From: Streptococcus porcinus
Lineage (GTDB): Bacteria > Bacillota > Bacilli > Lactobacillales > Streptococcaceae
NCBI RefSeq assembly: GCF_901542335.1
Contig: NZ_LR594036.1
Location: 2,046,001-2,110,000, forward strand
Direction of reading: 5' to 3'
DNA: 64,000 nucleotides
Under the pieces are notes generated by a model. The model was not told the origin of the DNA. It was given only the letters and a program-made list of their open reading frames with translations, and did not search any database. Of the stretch, positions 44,024 through 52,683 are shown one piece after another; position 1 is the stretch's first letter, and every line of letters begins with the position of its first letter. Position numbers and translations under genes: made by a program.

Positions 44024-45586
44024 TTATTTTTGCTGATAAATGTGAAAGCTTGTTATATCAGTTTTAGTGATTAATCGATAGTCTCGCTTAAGCTGTTTCT
44101 TTAGCGTTTTTGGTAATGGACAATTCTTATTCACAATAATATATTGAGCTCTATTTTGAAGTAGTTCATCAATCAAGATACGTTTATGCGCCGCCTTCTT
44201 AACATTAACAGAGGGAGAGGCAAATTGTGAAGCGGCTTTCCGCTGACTTTCTAAATAGATTTGCGAACTGCTATCCCATACGTAAATTTTATCTGACTTT
44301 GCTATGTGTCCCTTGATATAGCTAACAACCTCTTGTCTTCCTTGATTGAGATGATTTTGATAACGATATTGTTGTATCGCCAAAGCAAGAGACAAAGTAA
44401 TGACAATAAGAGGTAGATAATAGGTTTTTTTGAAATAAAGATTGATAATAGCCAGCAGACCATTTGGCTGTCTTCTTACTCGGCGATGACTACGTATTTT
44501 CTGAGACGCATGATAAAGTTGACCAAATGGTGCGGTAATCAAAAATAAGCTAAAAGGTAATAATGGTAAAAGATGATATGGGTAATAATCACCACTTAAA
44601 CCAGCAATAATAAGATAAATCATAATTGTAGCGAGAAGAGGATACTTAATATAAGCATCTATTTGTTCTTCTTTTCCTTTTATAGAGGAAGCCAAACTAT
44701 AAAAGAAGCCGATACCCCCTAAAAAACCAAAATAAACCAAAAAAGAAAGAAAAATCGGCAAAGTCCCAACTCTAAAATAAGAAAATTGATACAAAACGGC
44801 TTGAGACAAGTACGGGCTTAAAATTTGTAAATTTAAAATAAAATAGCCAACAACATAGAAGACCAAGAGGAGTCCTAATATAATGGCTAATAATTGGTAG
44901 AAACCTCTTGCGAAATGTCTTAATCTAGAATTATAGCTTATGATAGCTAAGGTAACTATAAACCAAAAAACTAGTGTCCTAGGTTCTAAGAGCATAGATA
45001 GTGCAGCTGCAATTCCAAATAAAATAAAGGCCTCATCCTTGGTTAATCCAGCAAAATATTTTGTCAAAAACCAAAGCGTTACCAAGACAAATGGCATTGC
45101 GAATTGAATAGGATAGATACCCCCAAAACCTAGGCTAGCAAGCAAAATAAAATAGAGTATCGTAAAAGCCAATGAAATTTTACGATTTGCTGTTACAAAC
45201 TGAACCAATTTATAAAAATAAATTCCGGCCATATAGAATGCCACTACTTCCATGAAAACCAACCACCAAGTTGAGCATAAATAATAGCTTAAAGCTATTA
45301 AGACAAAGTAAAGCATTCCTCCGGTTGTAAAAATATCACTGTAGGGAATTTGTCCTTTGGTTAACATCATCCCAATGTAAAGGTTTTGGTTTTGTAATGG
45401 GTTTGCCCAATGCGTCAATAAAGGATTGGCCACACTAAAAAAAGCTACTAAAAAACTGATTATTAGAATATAAATTTTATGTAAACCTGGAACCTTTGTT
45501 TCGTACTTTGTTGTATGAATAGTTGGACCATCATCAACCTGAAAATCCTTTGTAGTTGCAGTAGTATTATCAGTCATTTGACTCAC
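44024..45586 (-). CDS. Polytopic membrane protein, probable GT-C type glycosyltransferase
   Basis: A 520-residue protein with an N-terminal cytoplasmic stretch and about 11-12 membrane helices between residues 35 and 405. A soluble C-terminal domain of about 100 residues follows (YIKGHIAKSDKIYVWDSSSQ...), like the outer domain of ArnT/PMT-type GT-C enzymes. These use lipid-linked sugars outside the membrane. No exact catalytic DD/DE motif could be confirmed by eye. It has no obvious functional neighbour; upstream is the DUF1292 gene. The functional call is tentative. Confidence 0.5.
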   Translation of the reverse strand: MSQMTDNTTATTKDFQVDDGPTIHTTKYETKVPGLHKIYILIISFLVAFFSVANPLLTHWANPLQNQNLYIGMMLTKGQIPYSDIFTTGGMLYFVLIALSYYLCSTWWLVFMEVVAFYMAGIYFYKLVQFVTANRKISLAFTILYFILLASLGFGGIYPIQFAMPFVLVTLWFLTKYFAGLTKDEAFILFGIAAALSMLLEPRTLVFWFIVTLAIISYNSRLRHFARGFYQLLAIILGLLLVFYVVGYFILNLQILSPYLSQAVLYQFSYFRVGTLPIFLSFLVYFGFLGGIGFFYSLASSIKGKEEQIDAYIKYPLLATIMIYLIIAGLSGDYYPYHLLPLLPFSLFLITAPFGQLYHASQKIRSHRRVRRQPNGLLAIINLYFKKTYYLPLIVITLSLALAIQQYRYQNHLNQGRQEVVSYIKGHIAKSDKIYVWDSSSQIYLESQRKAASQFASPSVNVKKAAHKRILIDELLQNRAQYIIVNKNCPLPKTLKKQLKRDYRLITKTDITSFHIYQQK

Positions 45587-45687
45587 TTATTTTCTCCTTG
45601 AAATGTCATACAACAAGTATATCAGATTATAACATTTAGTCAATTTGAAGTTCTAAAGCCATAGCTACCAAGCTATTTTTAGGAAAA

Positions 45688-45707
45688 ATAAAAGACCCAA
45701 AGGGCCT
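45688..45707 (-). terminator. Terminator of the ireB-ruvX-DUF1292 operon
   Basis: Minus strand AGGCCC / GGGTCT with a 3-base loop followed by TTTATTTTT, four bases past the stop codon. Confidence 0.7.
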
Positions 45708-45711
45708 ATTA

Positions 45712-46017
45712 TCATTCTTCGTCTAAAAAGCTGTTAAAGACTTCTTCAATCATGTCCCATTCAGCGTCAGAATCTTCAGGGATTGGTTGTAAGTCACCTT
45801 CAGTTCCATCTTCGTTTTCAGTGAATGAGTAGGCTTGAATTTCAATCTCTCCAGATTCATCCTCTTCAGAACCAGCAGGTACGAGTAGAACATAATTCTT
45901 TCCAAATTCTTCTTTTCCATCAATGGTTAATAAAATTTCGAACAATGATTCATTTCCTTGTTCATCAACAAGTGTAATAACTTCATGTTCATGGTCATGA
46001 TCGTGATTGTGTCCCAT
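45712..46017 (-). CDS. DUF1292 family protein (YrzB-like)
   Basis: A 101-residue acidic protein. It begins with a His/Asp-rich metal-binding-looking stretch ([13 protein letters not shown]) and then the DUF1292 fold ([33 protein letters not shown]). The family has no firm function. It is 14 bases downstream of ruvX; ireB-ruvX-DUF1292 is a conserved trio in Firmicutes. The His-rich N-terminus suggests a metal-handling feature but may simply vary between species. Confidence 0.85.
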   Translation of the reverse strand: MGHNHDHDHEHEVITLVDEQGNESLFEILLTIDGKEEFGKNYVLLVPAGSEEDESGEIEIQAYSFTENEDGTEGDLQPIPEDSDAEWDMIEEVFNSFLDEE

Positions 46018-46031
46018 TTTTTTCTCCTTAA

Positions 46032-46451
46032 TTAATAGGTTCTATCTAAATAATTTTGCAAAATAAGTTGTGCAGCAAGTTTGTCAATAACTTTTTTGCG
46101 CTTGCCCCGACTAATATCTGCTTGTTCAATTAGCATTCGTTCAGCTTCAACAGTTGTCAATCGCTCATCTTGGTAGACAACTGGAATCTTGAATAGTTCT
46201 TGTATTTTTTGACCATAGGCTTGGCTTGCTTCCACCCGAGGACCACTGGTATTATTCATATTCTTTGGTAAGCCAACAACAAATTGTGAGACATCATACT
46301 GCGCTACCAACTCACTGAGCCGATCAAAGCCAAAAGCTTGGTTGTCTTCATCAATCTTTATAATTTCGAGACCTTGAGCAGTAAACCCAAGTGGGTCACT
46401 GATGGCAACACCTACGGTTTTTGAACCAACATCCAAACCCATTATTCTCAT
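46032..46451 (-). CDS. ruvX: RuvX (YqgF) Holliday-junction-resolvase-like nuclease
   Basis: A 139-residue RNase H-fold protein. It starts [20 protein letters not shown], where GLDVG supplies the first catalytic Asp; [11 protein letters not shown] and YQDERLTT fit the family. E. coli YqgF acts in 16S rRNA 5' end processing; a recombination role has also been proposed. It overlaps the ireB stop by four bases, so the two are translationally coupled. Confidence 0.93.
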   Translation of the reverse strand: MRIMGLDVGSKTVGVAISDPLGFTAQGLEIIKIDEDNQAFGFDRLSELVAQYDVSQFVVGLPKNMNNTSGPRVEASQAYGQKIQELFKIPVVYQDERLTTVEAERMLIEQADISRGKRKKVIDKLAAQLILQNYLDRTY

Positions 46452-46717
46452 TTAACGTCAATCCCATTTCCTTGTAAATAATAGCGGACAAGTTCTTCTA
46501 CAATTTCATCACGTTCATATTTACGGATTTGATTTCTGGCATCATTATATCTCGGAACATAAGCAGGGTCTCCACTTAACACGTAACCAACGATTTGATT
46601 AATTGGATTATAACCTTTTTCCTCTAAAGAATGGTAAACAGCAGTAAGTGTTTCACTAATTTCCTTTTTATCCCCATCGTCTAATTTAAAGCGGACTGTT
46701 TCATCTGTAAATCCCAT
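46448..46717 (-). CDS. ireB: IreB family regulatory phosphoprotein (UPF0297)
   Basis: An 89-residue protein, [20 protein letters not shown]..., matching the UPF0297/IreB family, whose enterococcal member is phosphorylated on N-terminal threonines by the IreK kinase and tunes cephalosporin resistance. The N-terminal Thr4 and Thr7 correspond to that region. It is the first gene of the ireB-ruvX-DUF1292 operon. Confidence 0.9.
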   Translation of the reverse strand: MGFTDETVRFKLDDGDKKEISETLTAVYHSLEEKGYNPINQIVGYVLSGDPAYVPRYNDARNQIRKYERDEIVEELVRYYLQGNGIDVK

Positions 46718-46753
46718 ACTTACACCTTCTTTCTAAACTAAGTGCTATGATAT

Positions 46754-46782
46754 ATTATAGCTTATTTTTTGATAATTAACAA
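46754..46782 (-). promoter_or_regulatory. Promoter of the ireB operon
   Basis: Minus strand TTGTTA (46777-46782), 17 bases, TATAAT (46754-46759); an AAGGTG Shine-Dalgarno follows before the ireB ATG. Confidence 0.7.
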
Positions 46783-46802
46783 GAAATCTAGTTATTAGAG
46801 CA

Positions 46803-46826
46803 TAAAAAAAGCTCCTAAACAGAGCT
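46803..46826 (-). terminator. Terminator of spxA2
   Basis: Minus strand AAAAGCTC / GAGCTTTTTTT with a 7-base loop, adjoining the spxA2 stop. Confidence 0.8.
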
Positions 46827-46828
46827 TT

Positions 46829-47227
46829 TTACAGGGCAGCACGCAAACGTGCTTCTGTATTTTCAATATTACGAATAGAGCGTGGCAAGAAAGCCCTAAT
46901 ATCATCTTCTTTATAGCCAACTTGAAGGCGTTTATCATCAATCAAAATAGGACTTTTGAGAATACGAGGATTGTCCTGAATCAAATCAATAACTTCACTA
47001 ACACTTAATTCTTCAATATCACAGTTTAGTGCCTTTGCATAACGGTTTTTAGATGAGACAATGCTCTCAACACCATTTTCTGTTTTTGAAAGAATTTCCA
47101 AAATTTCTTCTTTTGTTAAAGGTTCTTTTCCTAAATTCTGTTCTTTATATGGGAGCTTGTGACCATTTAACCAAGTTTTGGCCTTTTTACAGCTCGTACA
47201 ACTTGAAATCGTATAAATTTTTATCAT
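46829..47227 (-). CDS. spxA2: Spx/MgsR-family transcriptional regulator (SpxA2 type)
   Basis: A 132-residue ArsC-like regulator starting MIKIYTISSCTSCKKAKTWL. Cys10 and Cys13 form the redox CxxC of Spx. Spx binds the alpha subunit of RNA polymerase and reprograms transcription in thiol and envelope stress; it is degraded by ClpXP. Streptococci have two copies, and the one beside recA and ireB-ruvX is SpxA2 in S. mutans, hence the symbol. I chose the ATG at 47225-47227; a longer frame to 47269 includes the promoter. Confidence 0.9.
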   Translation of the reverse strand: MIKIYTISSCTSCKKAKTWLNGHKLPYKEQNLGKEPLTKEEILEILSKTENGVESIVSSKNRYAKALNCDIEELSVSEVIDLIQDNPRILKSPILIDDKRLQVGYKEDDIRAFLPRSIRNIENTEARLRAAL

Positions 47228-47286
47228 GTTGTTCTCACTTTCTATCTCGTGATACGATAATTGTAACATAGATCAAAAACTTGAAC

Positions 47287-47309
47287 ATAGGTCTCCGGAC
47301 CTATTTTTT
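47287..47309 (+). terminator. Plus-strand terminator-like hairpin without an upstream gene
   Basis: ATAGGTC, loop TCCG, GACCTAT then TTTTTG on the plus strand. No plus-strand gene ends here; it sits in the spxA2 promoter region. It could end an antisense transcript or act as an operator. Confidence 0.45.
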
Positions 47310-47626
47310 GTCATTTTTGGCCTTTTCTCCCCTATTTTTTTGTGAATCTTTTCCCATTACTAAGATGTTGTAAGCGCTTTTTTGTTTTTAAACTCTCCTA
47401 TCTACTAACAGGTTTACCCTTAACTACTCTAAATGTTTTGTTAATTCTATATTCCCTTTACTCTTATCGTGTCTAGAACTTCTCCCCTTCATTCCAGCTT
47501 ATTGAGAGGACCTTAATCAAGAAGAAGATTCTATTTTCAACAAGTCCATAGCTTCCATATTTTAGAGTTTGTTTTTTAATTACCCCCCTGAGTTGGTCTT
47601 GGTAACCTATTTTTATCTAATATTAA

Positions 47627-47650
47627 GCAAAAAAGACCCTAGGGCCTTTT
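47627..47650 (-). terminator. Terminator of recA
   Basis: Minus strand AAAAGGCCC, TA, GGGTCTTTTTT, adjoining the recA stop codon. Confidence 0.75.
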
Positions 47651-47652
47651 CC

Positions 47653-48795
47653 TTAATCTTCAATTTCAATAGCATCATCTAACTCAAGAACGAGCTCATC
47701 AGTACTTTGATTCGATGTCGTCTCCATAATGTCTTCTTGCTCTAAGTCATCTTCTAAGAGACCTACTTTCACACGTACCTTATGATCAATTTCTTCAAAG
47801 ATATCAGGGTGATCGGCCAAGAATTTTTTAGCATTCTCAGAACCTTGTCCGATTTTTTCGCCATTATAAGAGAACCAAGCACCCGCTTTTTGAATAACAT
47901 CTAAATCTGAAGCAATTTTAATCAACTCACCTGTGCGTGAAATACCTTCTCCATACATAATTTCCACTTCGGCTACCTTAAATGGCGGAGCAACTTTATT
48001 TTTAACAACTTTGATTTTAGTTTCTTTCCCTATGTTACTATCTTTTTGTTCACCAGTACCTTTAATTTGTGTATTTCCACGAACATCCAATCGAACAGAA
48101 GAGTAGAATTTCAGCGCTCGACCACCAGGCGTTGTTTCTGGATTACCAAACATAACTCCAACTTTTTCACGTAACTGGTTAATAAAAATGGCAATCGTTT
48201 TAGTTTTATTGATAGAGGCCGAAAGTTTACGCATGGCTTGACTCATCATCCGAGCCTGCAAACCAACGTGGCTATCCCCAATATCACCATCAATTTCTGC
48301 ACGTGGCACTAAGGCTGCAACCGAATCCACTACTACCAAATCAACAGCACCAGAGTCAATTAATTTACCTGCAATTTCAAGCCCTTGCTCTCCAGAGTCT
48401 GGCTGCGACAGCAGCAACTCATCAATGTTAACACCTAAAGAAGCGGCATACGCAGGATCCAAGGCATGTTCAGCATCAATAAAAGCAGCAATTCCACCTT
48501 CTTTTTGAGCCTGAGCAACTGCATGGAGAGCAACAGTTGTTTTACCTGATGATTCTGGCCCATAAATTTCGATAATACGGCCCTTAGGATAGCCACCCGC
48601 TCCTAAAGCAATGTCCAAAGCAAGGCTTCCAGAGCTCATAACTTGTACCTTTTGCTCTGCCCTTTCTCCGAGACGCATAACTGCACCTTTTCCGAAGTCT
48701 TTCTCAATATTTTTTAAAGCATCATCTAAAGCTTTACGACGATCATCGCCAAATTTTTTGGTAATTTCTTCTGTTTTCTTCACTTTTTTTGCCAA
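47653..48795 (-). CDS. recA: Recombinase RecA
   Basis: About 380 residues. Walker A reads [14 protein letters not shown], the Walker B/DNA-binding regions include [16 protein letters not shown], and L2 lies in [20 protein letters not shown]. It forms DNA filaments for strand exchange and triggers LexA-type autocleavage. I place the start at a TTG (48793-48795) because GAGGAG lies seven bases upstream and the protein then begins [16 protein letters not shown] like other streptococcal RecA proteins; a longer frame to 48837 uses GTG and lacks a family match. It follows cinA, with which it is co-transcribed in several streptococci. Confidence 0.96.
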   Translation of the reverse strand: MAKKVKKTEEITKKFGDDRRKALDDALKNIEKDFGKGAVMRLGERAEQKVQVMSSGSLALDIALGAGGYPKGRIIEIYGPESSGKTTVALHAVAQAQKEGGIAAFIDAEHALDPAYAASLGVNIDELLLSQPDSGEQGLEIAGKLIDSGAVDLVVVDSVAALVPRAEIDGDIGDSHVGLQARMMSQAMRKLSASINKTKTIAIFINQLREKVGVMFGNPETTPGGRALKFYSSVRLDVRGNTQIKGTGEQKDSNIGKETKIKVVKNKVAPPFKVAEVEIMYGEGISRTGELIKIASDLDVIQKAGAWFSYNGEKIGQGSENAKKFLADHPDIFEEIDHKVRVKVGLLEDDLEQEDIMETTSNQSTDELVLELDDAIEIED

Positions 48796-48884
48796 TTCAT
48801 TCTCCTCTTCACGGGAAAACCTTAAAAACGACTCCACAAACGGTCATTTTTATTATTTCCACACTTAATATATTGTATCAAATT

Positions 48885-50144
48885 TCAACTTTTTAATAAA
48901 GTTTTTCGGACCAAATTAAAAGCATGTAGCGTTGCTATATAACGAATATCAGAACGGCTTCGTTCACCAACTATTATTTGAATAGAATCTGTTTTCTCCT
49001 CTGTCGAAATACCAATAAAAACAGTCCCCGCCGGATGGCCCTCTAAGGAATCTGGTCCTGCAACACCGGTCAAACTAATTCCTATATCCGACTCAGTTAA
49101 CAAGCGTGCTTTCTCGGCCATTGCTTGGGCTGTATAGTGGCTAACCACTCCATTAGCTTGTAAGTCAGATAGGGGAATATTCAACATCCTCGACTTTTCT
49201 AACATACTGTATGTCACAAAACCACCTGAGAAAAATTCAGATATCCCAGCAAAATTAGCCAAGGTCGCCTGAAAAAGTCCAGCTGTTAAACTCTCAGCTG
49301 CAGTAAGTTTTTTCTTTTTTTTCTTGAGTAACTCGACAACTTCCTTTGATAAACTATTGTCTTCACCATAGCCATAAAAAAACTGACTTAAAGGAATACC
49401 TTCCATCGATAGTGTGGCTAAGATAGCTTTCTCAAGTGCGTCAAGCTTTTGATCAGCCTCTATCGTTCCGGAAGCCTTAGTTGATAGACGGAGAGTTACT
49501 TCACCTATCTTGGCATATGGCGCAATTGTGGGATCCGTCTGCTCAGAGATGATATTCCCTAGAACAGTGACTAGTTGACTTTCGCCAATACCAAAAAAAC
49601 GTAATACGCGCGAATAAAGTTTTGTCTGAGTCACAGTCAGTATAGGCAACAACTGTTGATTTACCATTGGTATTAATTCAGAAGGTGGTCCGGGTAGAAC
49701 AACATAAGAAACACCGTTACTTTCCACTAATCCTCCGACTGCTAGCCCCGTAATATTTTGAATAGGAATTGAACCCTCAATCAACTGTGCCTGCCTCTCA
49801 TTATTAGCAGTTCGTGAACTTTGTGATCGGGAAGCAAAAAAGCTATCCAATTTATCTCTAGCTTCTTCGTCAAAAATCAAATCACGGTCCAAGAAACTTG
49901 CTAAGGTTTGCTTCGTTAAATCATCGTCAGTTGGTCCAAGTCCACCACACAAAATAACAAGATCGCTACGTTTACTAGCAAGGGAAAGAACTTCTAGCAA
50001 TCGTGCTTTGTTATCACCAACAGCTGTTTGAAAAAAAACATCAACTCCTATCTCTGCCATTTTTTCTGATAAAAACTGAGCATTGGTATTGAGAATTTGA
50101 CCAGTTAAGATTTCTGTACCTACTGTAACAATCTCCGCCTTCAT
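48885..50144 (-). CDS. cinA: Competence-damage-inducible protein CinA
   Basis: A 419-residue protein. An N-terminal molybdopterin-binding-like (CinA) domain has [20 protein letters not shown] and [15 protein letters not shown]-terminal PncC-type nicotinamide-mononucleotide deamidase domain has [20 protein letters not shown]. CinA is induced in competence and interacts with RecA in pneumococcus. A candidate competence sigma-factor site is upstream (50162-50194). Both domains look intact. Confidence 0.94.
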   Translation of the reverse strand: MKAEIVTVGTEILTGQILNTNAQFLSEKMAEIGVDVFFQTAVGDNKARLLEVLSLASKRSDLVILCGGLGPTDDDLTKQTLASFLDRDLIFDEEARDKLDSFFASRSQSSRTANNERQAQLIEGSIPIQNITGLAVGGLVESNGVSYVVLPGPPSELIPMVNQQLLPILTVTQTKLYSRVLRFFGIGESQLVTVLGNIISEQTDPTIAPYAKIGEVTLRLSTKASGTIEADQKLDALEKAILATLSMEGIPLSQFFYGYGEDNSLSKEVVELLKKKKKKLTAAESLTAGLFQATLANFAGISEFFSGGFVTYSMLEKSRMLNIPLSDLQANGVVSHYTAQAMAEKARLLTESDIGISLTGVAGPDSLEGHPAGTVFIGISTEEKTDSIQIIVGERSRSDIRYIATLHAFNLVRKTLLKS

Positions 50145-50161
50145 TTAGTCACCTACTTATC

Positions 50162-50194
50162 TATTCGATATTTTCCTTCATTTTATCAAAAAAA
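50162..50194 (-). promoter_or_regulatory. Candidate cin-box (SigX/ComX promoter) of cinA-recA
   Basis: Minus strand ATCGAATA at 50162-50169 shares the CGAATA core of the streptococcal cin-box TACGAATA. A T7 run (50188-50194) lies about 20 bases upstream, as in known late-competence promoters. No good sigma-A promoter was seen for cinA. The site is imperfect in its first two bases. Confidence 0.55.
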
Positions 50195-50208
50195 CTCCTA
50201 GCATTCTA

Positions 50209-50233
50209 TGTACTGACCCCCAAAAGTTAGACA
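50209..50233. mobile_element. Single IS-like terminal repeat (relic)
   Basis: TGTACTGACCCCCAAAAGTT followed by AGACA closely resembles the arms of the palindrome at 31254-31306. No partner end or transposase is nearby; AT-rich sequence up to about 50270 may be residual IS DNA. Probably a decayed IS3-family element. Confidence 0.5.
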
Positions 50234-50276
50234 TTATATTTTAAGTAAAGGATTTAGTGCTGTATTGTAAAAGAAA

Positions 50277-50296
50277 AACCGTTAATCATAACGGTT
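50277..50296 (-). terminator. Terminator of the mutL-ruvA-tag operon
   Basis: AACCGTTA / TAACGGTT with a 4-base loop, followed on the minus strand by TTTCTTTT, abutting the tag stop codon. Confidence 0.8.
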
Positions 50297-50851
50297 CTAC
50301 TTATAAGCGCAATTCTCCTCATGATCATTAACCATTCCTGAAGCCTGCATAAAAGAATAGACGGTTGTCGGCCCAAGAAATTTAAAACCATGTTTTTTCA
50401 AAGTCTTAGCTAAGCTGATTGATAAACTTGTCTGAGCAGGAGCAGGATGGTCTTTATTGACAAGGTTGTCAACGGGTTTATGATTAACAAATTCCCACAG
50501 AAAATTAGAAAACGAACCATAGTCTTCTTGAATTTTCTGAACTGCTTTTGCGTTGTTGACAGTAGCTTCCAGCTTTAACCTATGGCGGATAATGGACGGA
50601 TTCTGCAAAGCGTCAGCCATCTCTTTTGAGCTGAAGAGAGCCACTTTTTTAATATCATAGTTGTAAAAAACCTTGTTAAAAGCAGAGCGTTTCCTTAAAA
50701 CCGTCAACCAAGATAGACCTGACTGATAACTTTCCAAACACAGCAACTCGAATAATTTTTGATCATCATAAATCGGCCTCCCCCATTCTTTATCATGATA
50801 ATCGCAATATAGTGTGTTAGCTACAGGAACCCAGTGGCATCGTTGAACCAT
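50297..50851 (-). CDS. tag: DNA-3-methyladenine glycosylase I
   Basis: A 184-residue HhH-type glycosylase removing 3-methyladenine. It begins MVQRCHWVPVANTLYCDYHD and contains EWGRPIYDD and the family block FELLCLESYQSGLSW. Zinc ligands fit Cys5, His19 and the C-terminal His-x3-Cys (DHEENC). It lies three bases after ruvA in the mutL operon, forming a DNA-repair cluster. Confidence 0.95.
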   Translation of the reverse strand: MVQRCHWVPVANTLYCDYHDKEWGRPIYDDQKLFELLCLESYQSGLSWLTVLRKRSAFNKVFYNYDIKKVALFSSKEMADALQNPSIIRHRLKLEATVNNAKAVQKIQEDYGSFSNFLWEFVNHKPVDNLVNKDHPAPAQTSLSISLAKTLKKHGFKFLGPTTVYSFMQASGMVNDHEENCAYK

Positions 50852-50854
50852 AAA

Positions 50855-51448
50855 CTACCCCTTCATTAACATCTTCAAAGCTGACTTGATATATTGCTCA
50901 GCCGTTTCATCTGTACCTTCAAAGAAAGCCTTAATCTTCTTCAATTCTGTTGCTTTATAGCCTAGCGCCAAGAGGGCCTCGATAGCCTCATCAAGCTGTT
51001 GATTACTATTTCGTTTAGCTTGGCTCTGCTGCTGACTAGGCTCTGAACTATCCACAAATTTACCAGCAAGATCAAGAATCATTTGCTGTGCCGTCTTTTT
51101 ACCAATTTTAGGAAACTTCATTAAATACTTAATATCGCTATTATCAATGGCTGTAACCAAGCCTTGGTTATCATCTACAGCAACAATGGCTAAAGCAGTC
51201 ATCGGACCAATACCTGAAACAGAAATAAGTTTTAAAAAAATATCCTTTTCATCATCCGTATGAAAGCCAAACAAAACATGAGCGTCTTCTCTAATCACTT
51301 GGTGTAGATAAATAGTTACATTTTGGTTGACACTATCTGTAAAGCTATAAGGATTAGCCACATAAATAATATAACCTAAACCATTTGCCTCTACAACAAT
51401 ATATTTAGCAGTAATTTTTTTCAATTTTCCTTTAATATAGTCAAACAT
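50855..51448 (-). CDS. ruvA: Holliday junction helicase subunit RuvA
   Basis: A 197-residue RuvA. Domain I (residues 1-62, [20 protein letters not shown]), domain II with two helix-hairpin-helix motifs ([28 protein letters not shown]) and a flexible linker to domain III (residues about 150-197), which binds RuvB, are all present. It holds the junction while RuvB drives branch migration. It is one base from the MFS gene stop in the mutL operon. Confidence 0.96.
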   Translation of the reverse strand: MFDYIKGKLKKITAKYIVVEANGLGYIIYVANPYSFTDSVNQNVTIYLHQVIREDAHVLFGFHTDDEKDIFLKLISVSGIGPMTALAIVAVDDNQGLVTAIDNSDIKYLMKFPKIGKKTAQQMILDLAGKFVDSSEPSQQQSQAKRNSNQQLDEAIEALLALGYKATELKKIKAFFEGTDETAEQYIKSALKMLMKG

Positions 51449-51449
51449 A

Positions 51450-52673
51450 TTAAACCTTTTCCTTCTGTTTCGCAGCTAAAATGATGAGGTACAGACCCAC
51501 TATCGCAATAAGTAAAAAAGAGACTTGAACACCAATGAGCCCAGTGAAATGGCTGAGTGATACTATTAGACCTGCTAATACTGCTCCCAAAGGTTGCGTC
51601 ATAGAAATAAATCCTGTGTAGGATCCAATTTTTGATTGATCCATCATTTCTGCTCTTAGCACCTGATTCGCCGGAACATTTATCATTTCACCTATAGTAA
51701 AGATAATAACTGCAATGATAATACCTGTAAAGTGATTAAATGAAAAAGCCAAAAACATTCCAACCGTAAAAATACCTGAACCTAAAATCAACTGCTGCAA
51801 TAACGGCCACCTTTCAGTCAATTTATTCGATAATGTCATCAGAGTTACAATCAAAATCGTGTTAGTGAAAACCATGATAGACAACATCTTAGCGCCCGTA
51901 ATCTGAAACCCAAAAACTCTTGTTTCCTGAAAGGCAAGCTTTAAATGAACAGGTACAAAATTATCCATTTGTAACCAAATACTTGAAAAGAGAATCGATC
52001 CTAAAGTGAAAATAAGAAAGGGCTTGTCTTTGAAGACTTCTTTGTAGTTTCGGAAGGTCCCACCAAGGCCTCGATTATGGACAAAGGAATGATCCTCTGG
52101 CTTGGTTTCATCGAAATAGAAATAAGCAATTAGGAAACAAAGAATGTTAACGAGAAAAAGGGCGATCAATAAGTCAAGAAAATAATGATCGTAGAATAAG
52201 CCTGACAAACCTGCACCAAGCATAACAGCAATATTAATAAACCAATAATTAATAGTATAAACAAATTTCCGATTATTCAAATCAGTTAAATCAATCAGCA
52301 TAGCTTCATACGCTGGAGCATAAAAACTAGACGCAAGTTCTACTAGTAGGATGCCGAGGAACATCAAATCTGGCATAACATGGTTGGGCACGTTCGCTAC
52401 AATCGTTAAAAGCCAACCAATGGTCGTTCCAATAGAACCATAAATAACTACCTTTTTGCGTCCAATTGCATCAGACAAATGGCCTCCATATAAACTTCCT
52501 AGAAGACCAGCAAAACTAGTCACGATCATCAAAAATCCCGTCCACAGTGTGCCAAAATAAGTAGTGTAGTACATGGCCATAAATGGAAAGATACTACTTC
52601 CAAGAGTAATCGTTACAAACCGAACCAGTTGCCTAATTTGGATTTGTCTAGATAAATTAAAAAATTCCTTCAT
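51450..52673 (-). CDS. MFS multidrug-type transporter (LmrP-like)
   Basis: A 407-residue major facilitator with about 12 membrane helices. The loop 2-3 motif [17 protein letters not shown] is the MFS signature (GxxxDRxGRRR type). The sequence and genomic position between mutL and ruvA match the transporter called LmrP-like in S. pyogenes annotation. Drug export is the family role; the substrate is not readable. It starts ten bases after mutL, within the same operon. Confidence 0.88.
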   Translation of the reverse strand: MKEFFNLSRQIQIRQLVRFVTITLGSSIFPFMAMYYTTYFGTLWTGFLMIVTSFAGLLGSLYGGHLSDAIGRKKVVIYGSIGTTIGWLLTIVANVPNHVMPDLMFLGILLVELASSFYAPAYEAMLIDLTDLNNRKFVYTINYWFINIAVMLGAGLSGLFYDHYFLDLLIALFLVNILCFLIAYFYFDETKPEDHSFVHNRGLGGTFRNYKEVFKDKPFLIFTLGSILFSSIWLQMDNFVPVHLKLAFQETRVFGFQITGAKMLSIMVFTNTILIVTLMTLSNKLTERWPLLQQLILGSGIFTVGMFLAFSFNHFTGIIIAVIIFTIGEMINVPANQVLRAEMMDQSKIGSYTGFISMTQPLGAVLAGLIVSLSHFTGLIGVQVSFLLIAIVGLYLIILAAKQKEKV

Positions 52674-52683
52674 AAATTTCTTC

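Larger units (their letters stand above)
47228..47652. other. Intergenic region between spxA2 and recA
   Basis: A 425-base gap without a gene. It holds a likely spxA2 extended -10 (TGTTACAAT on the minus strand, about 47256-47264), a hairpin at 47287-47309, a cre-like TGTAAGCGCTTTTT at 47369-47382, and the recA terminator at its right end. The middle (47390-47620) shows nothing recognisable in either strand. Confidence 0.6.
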
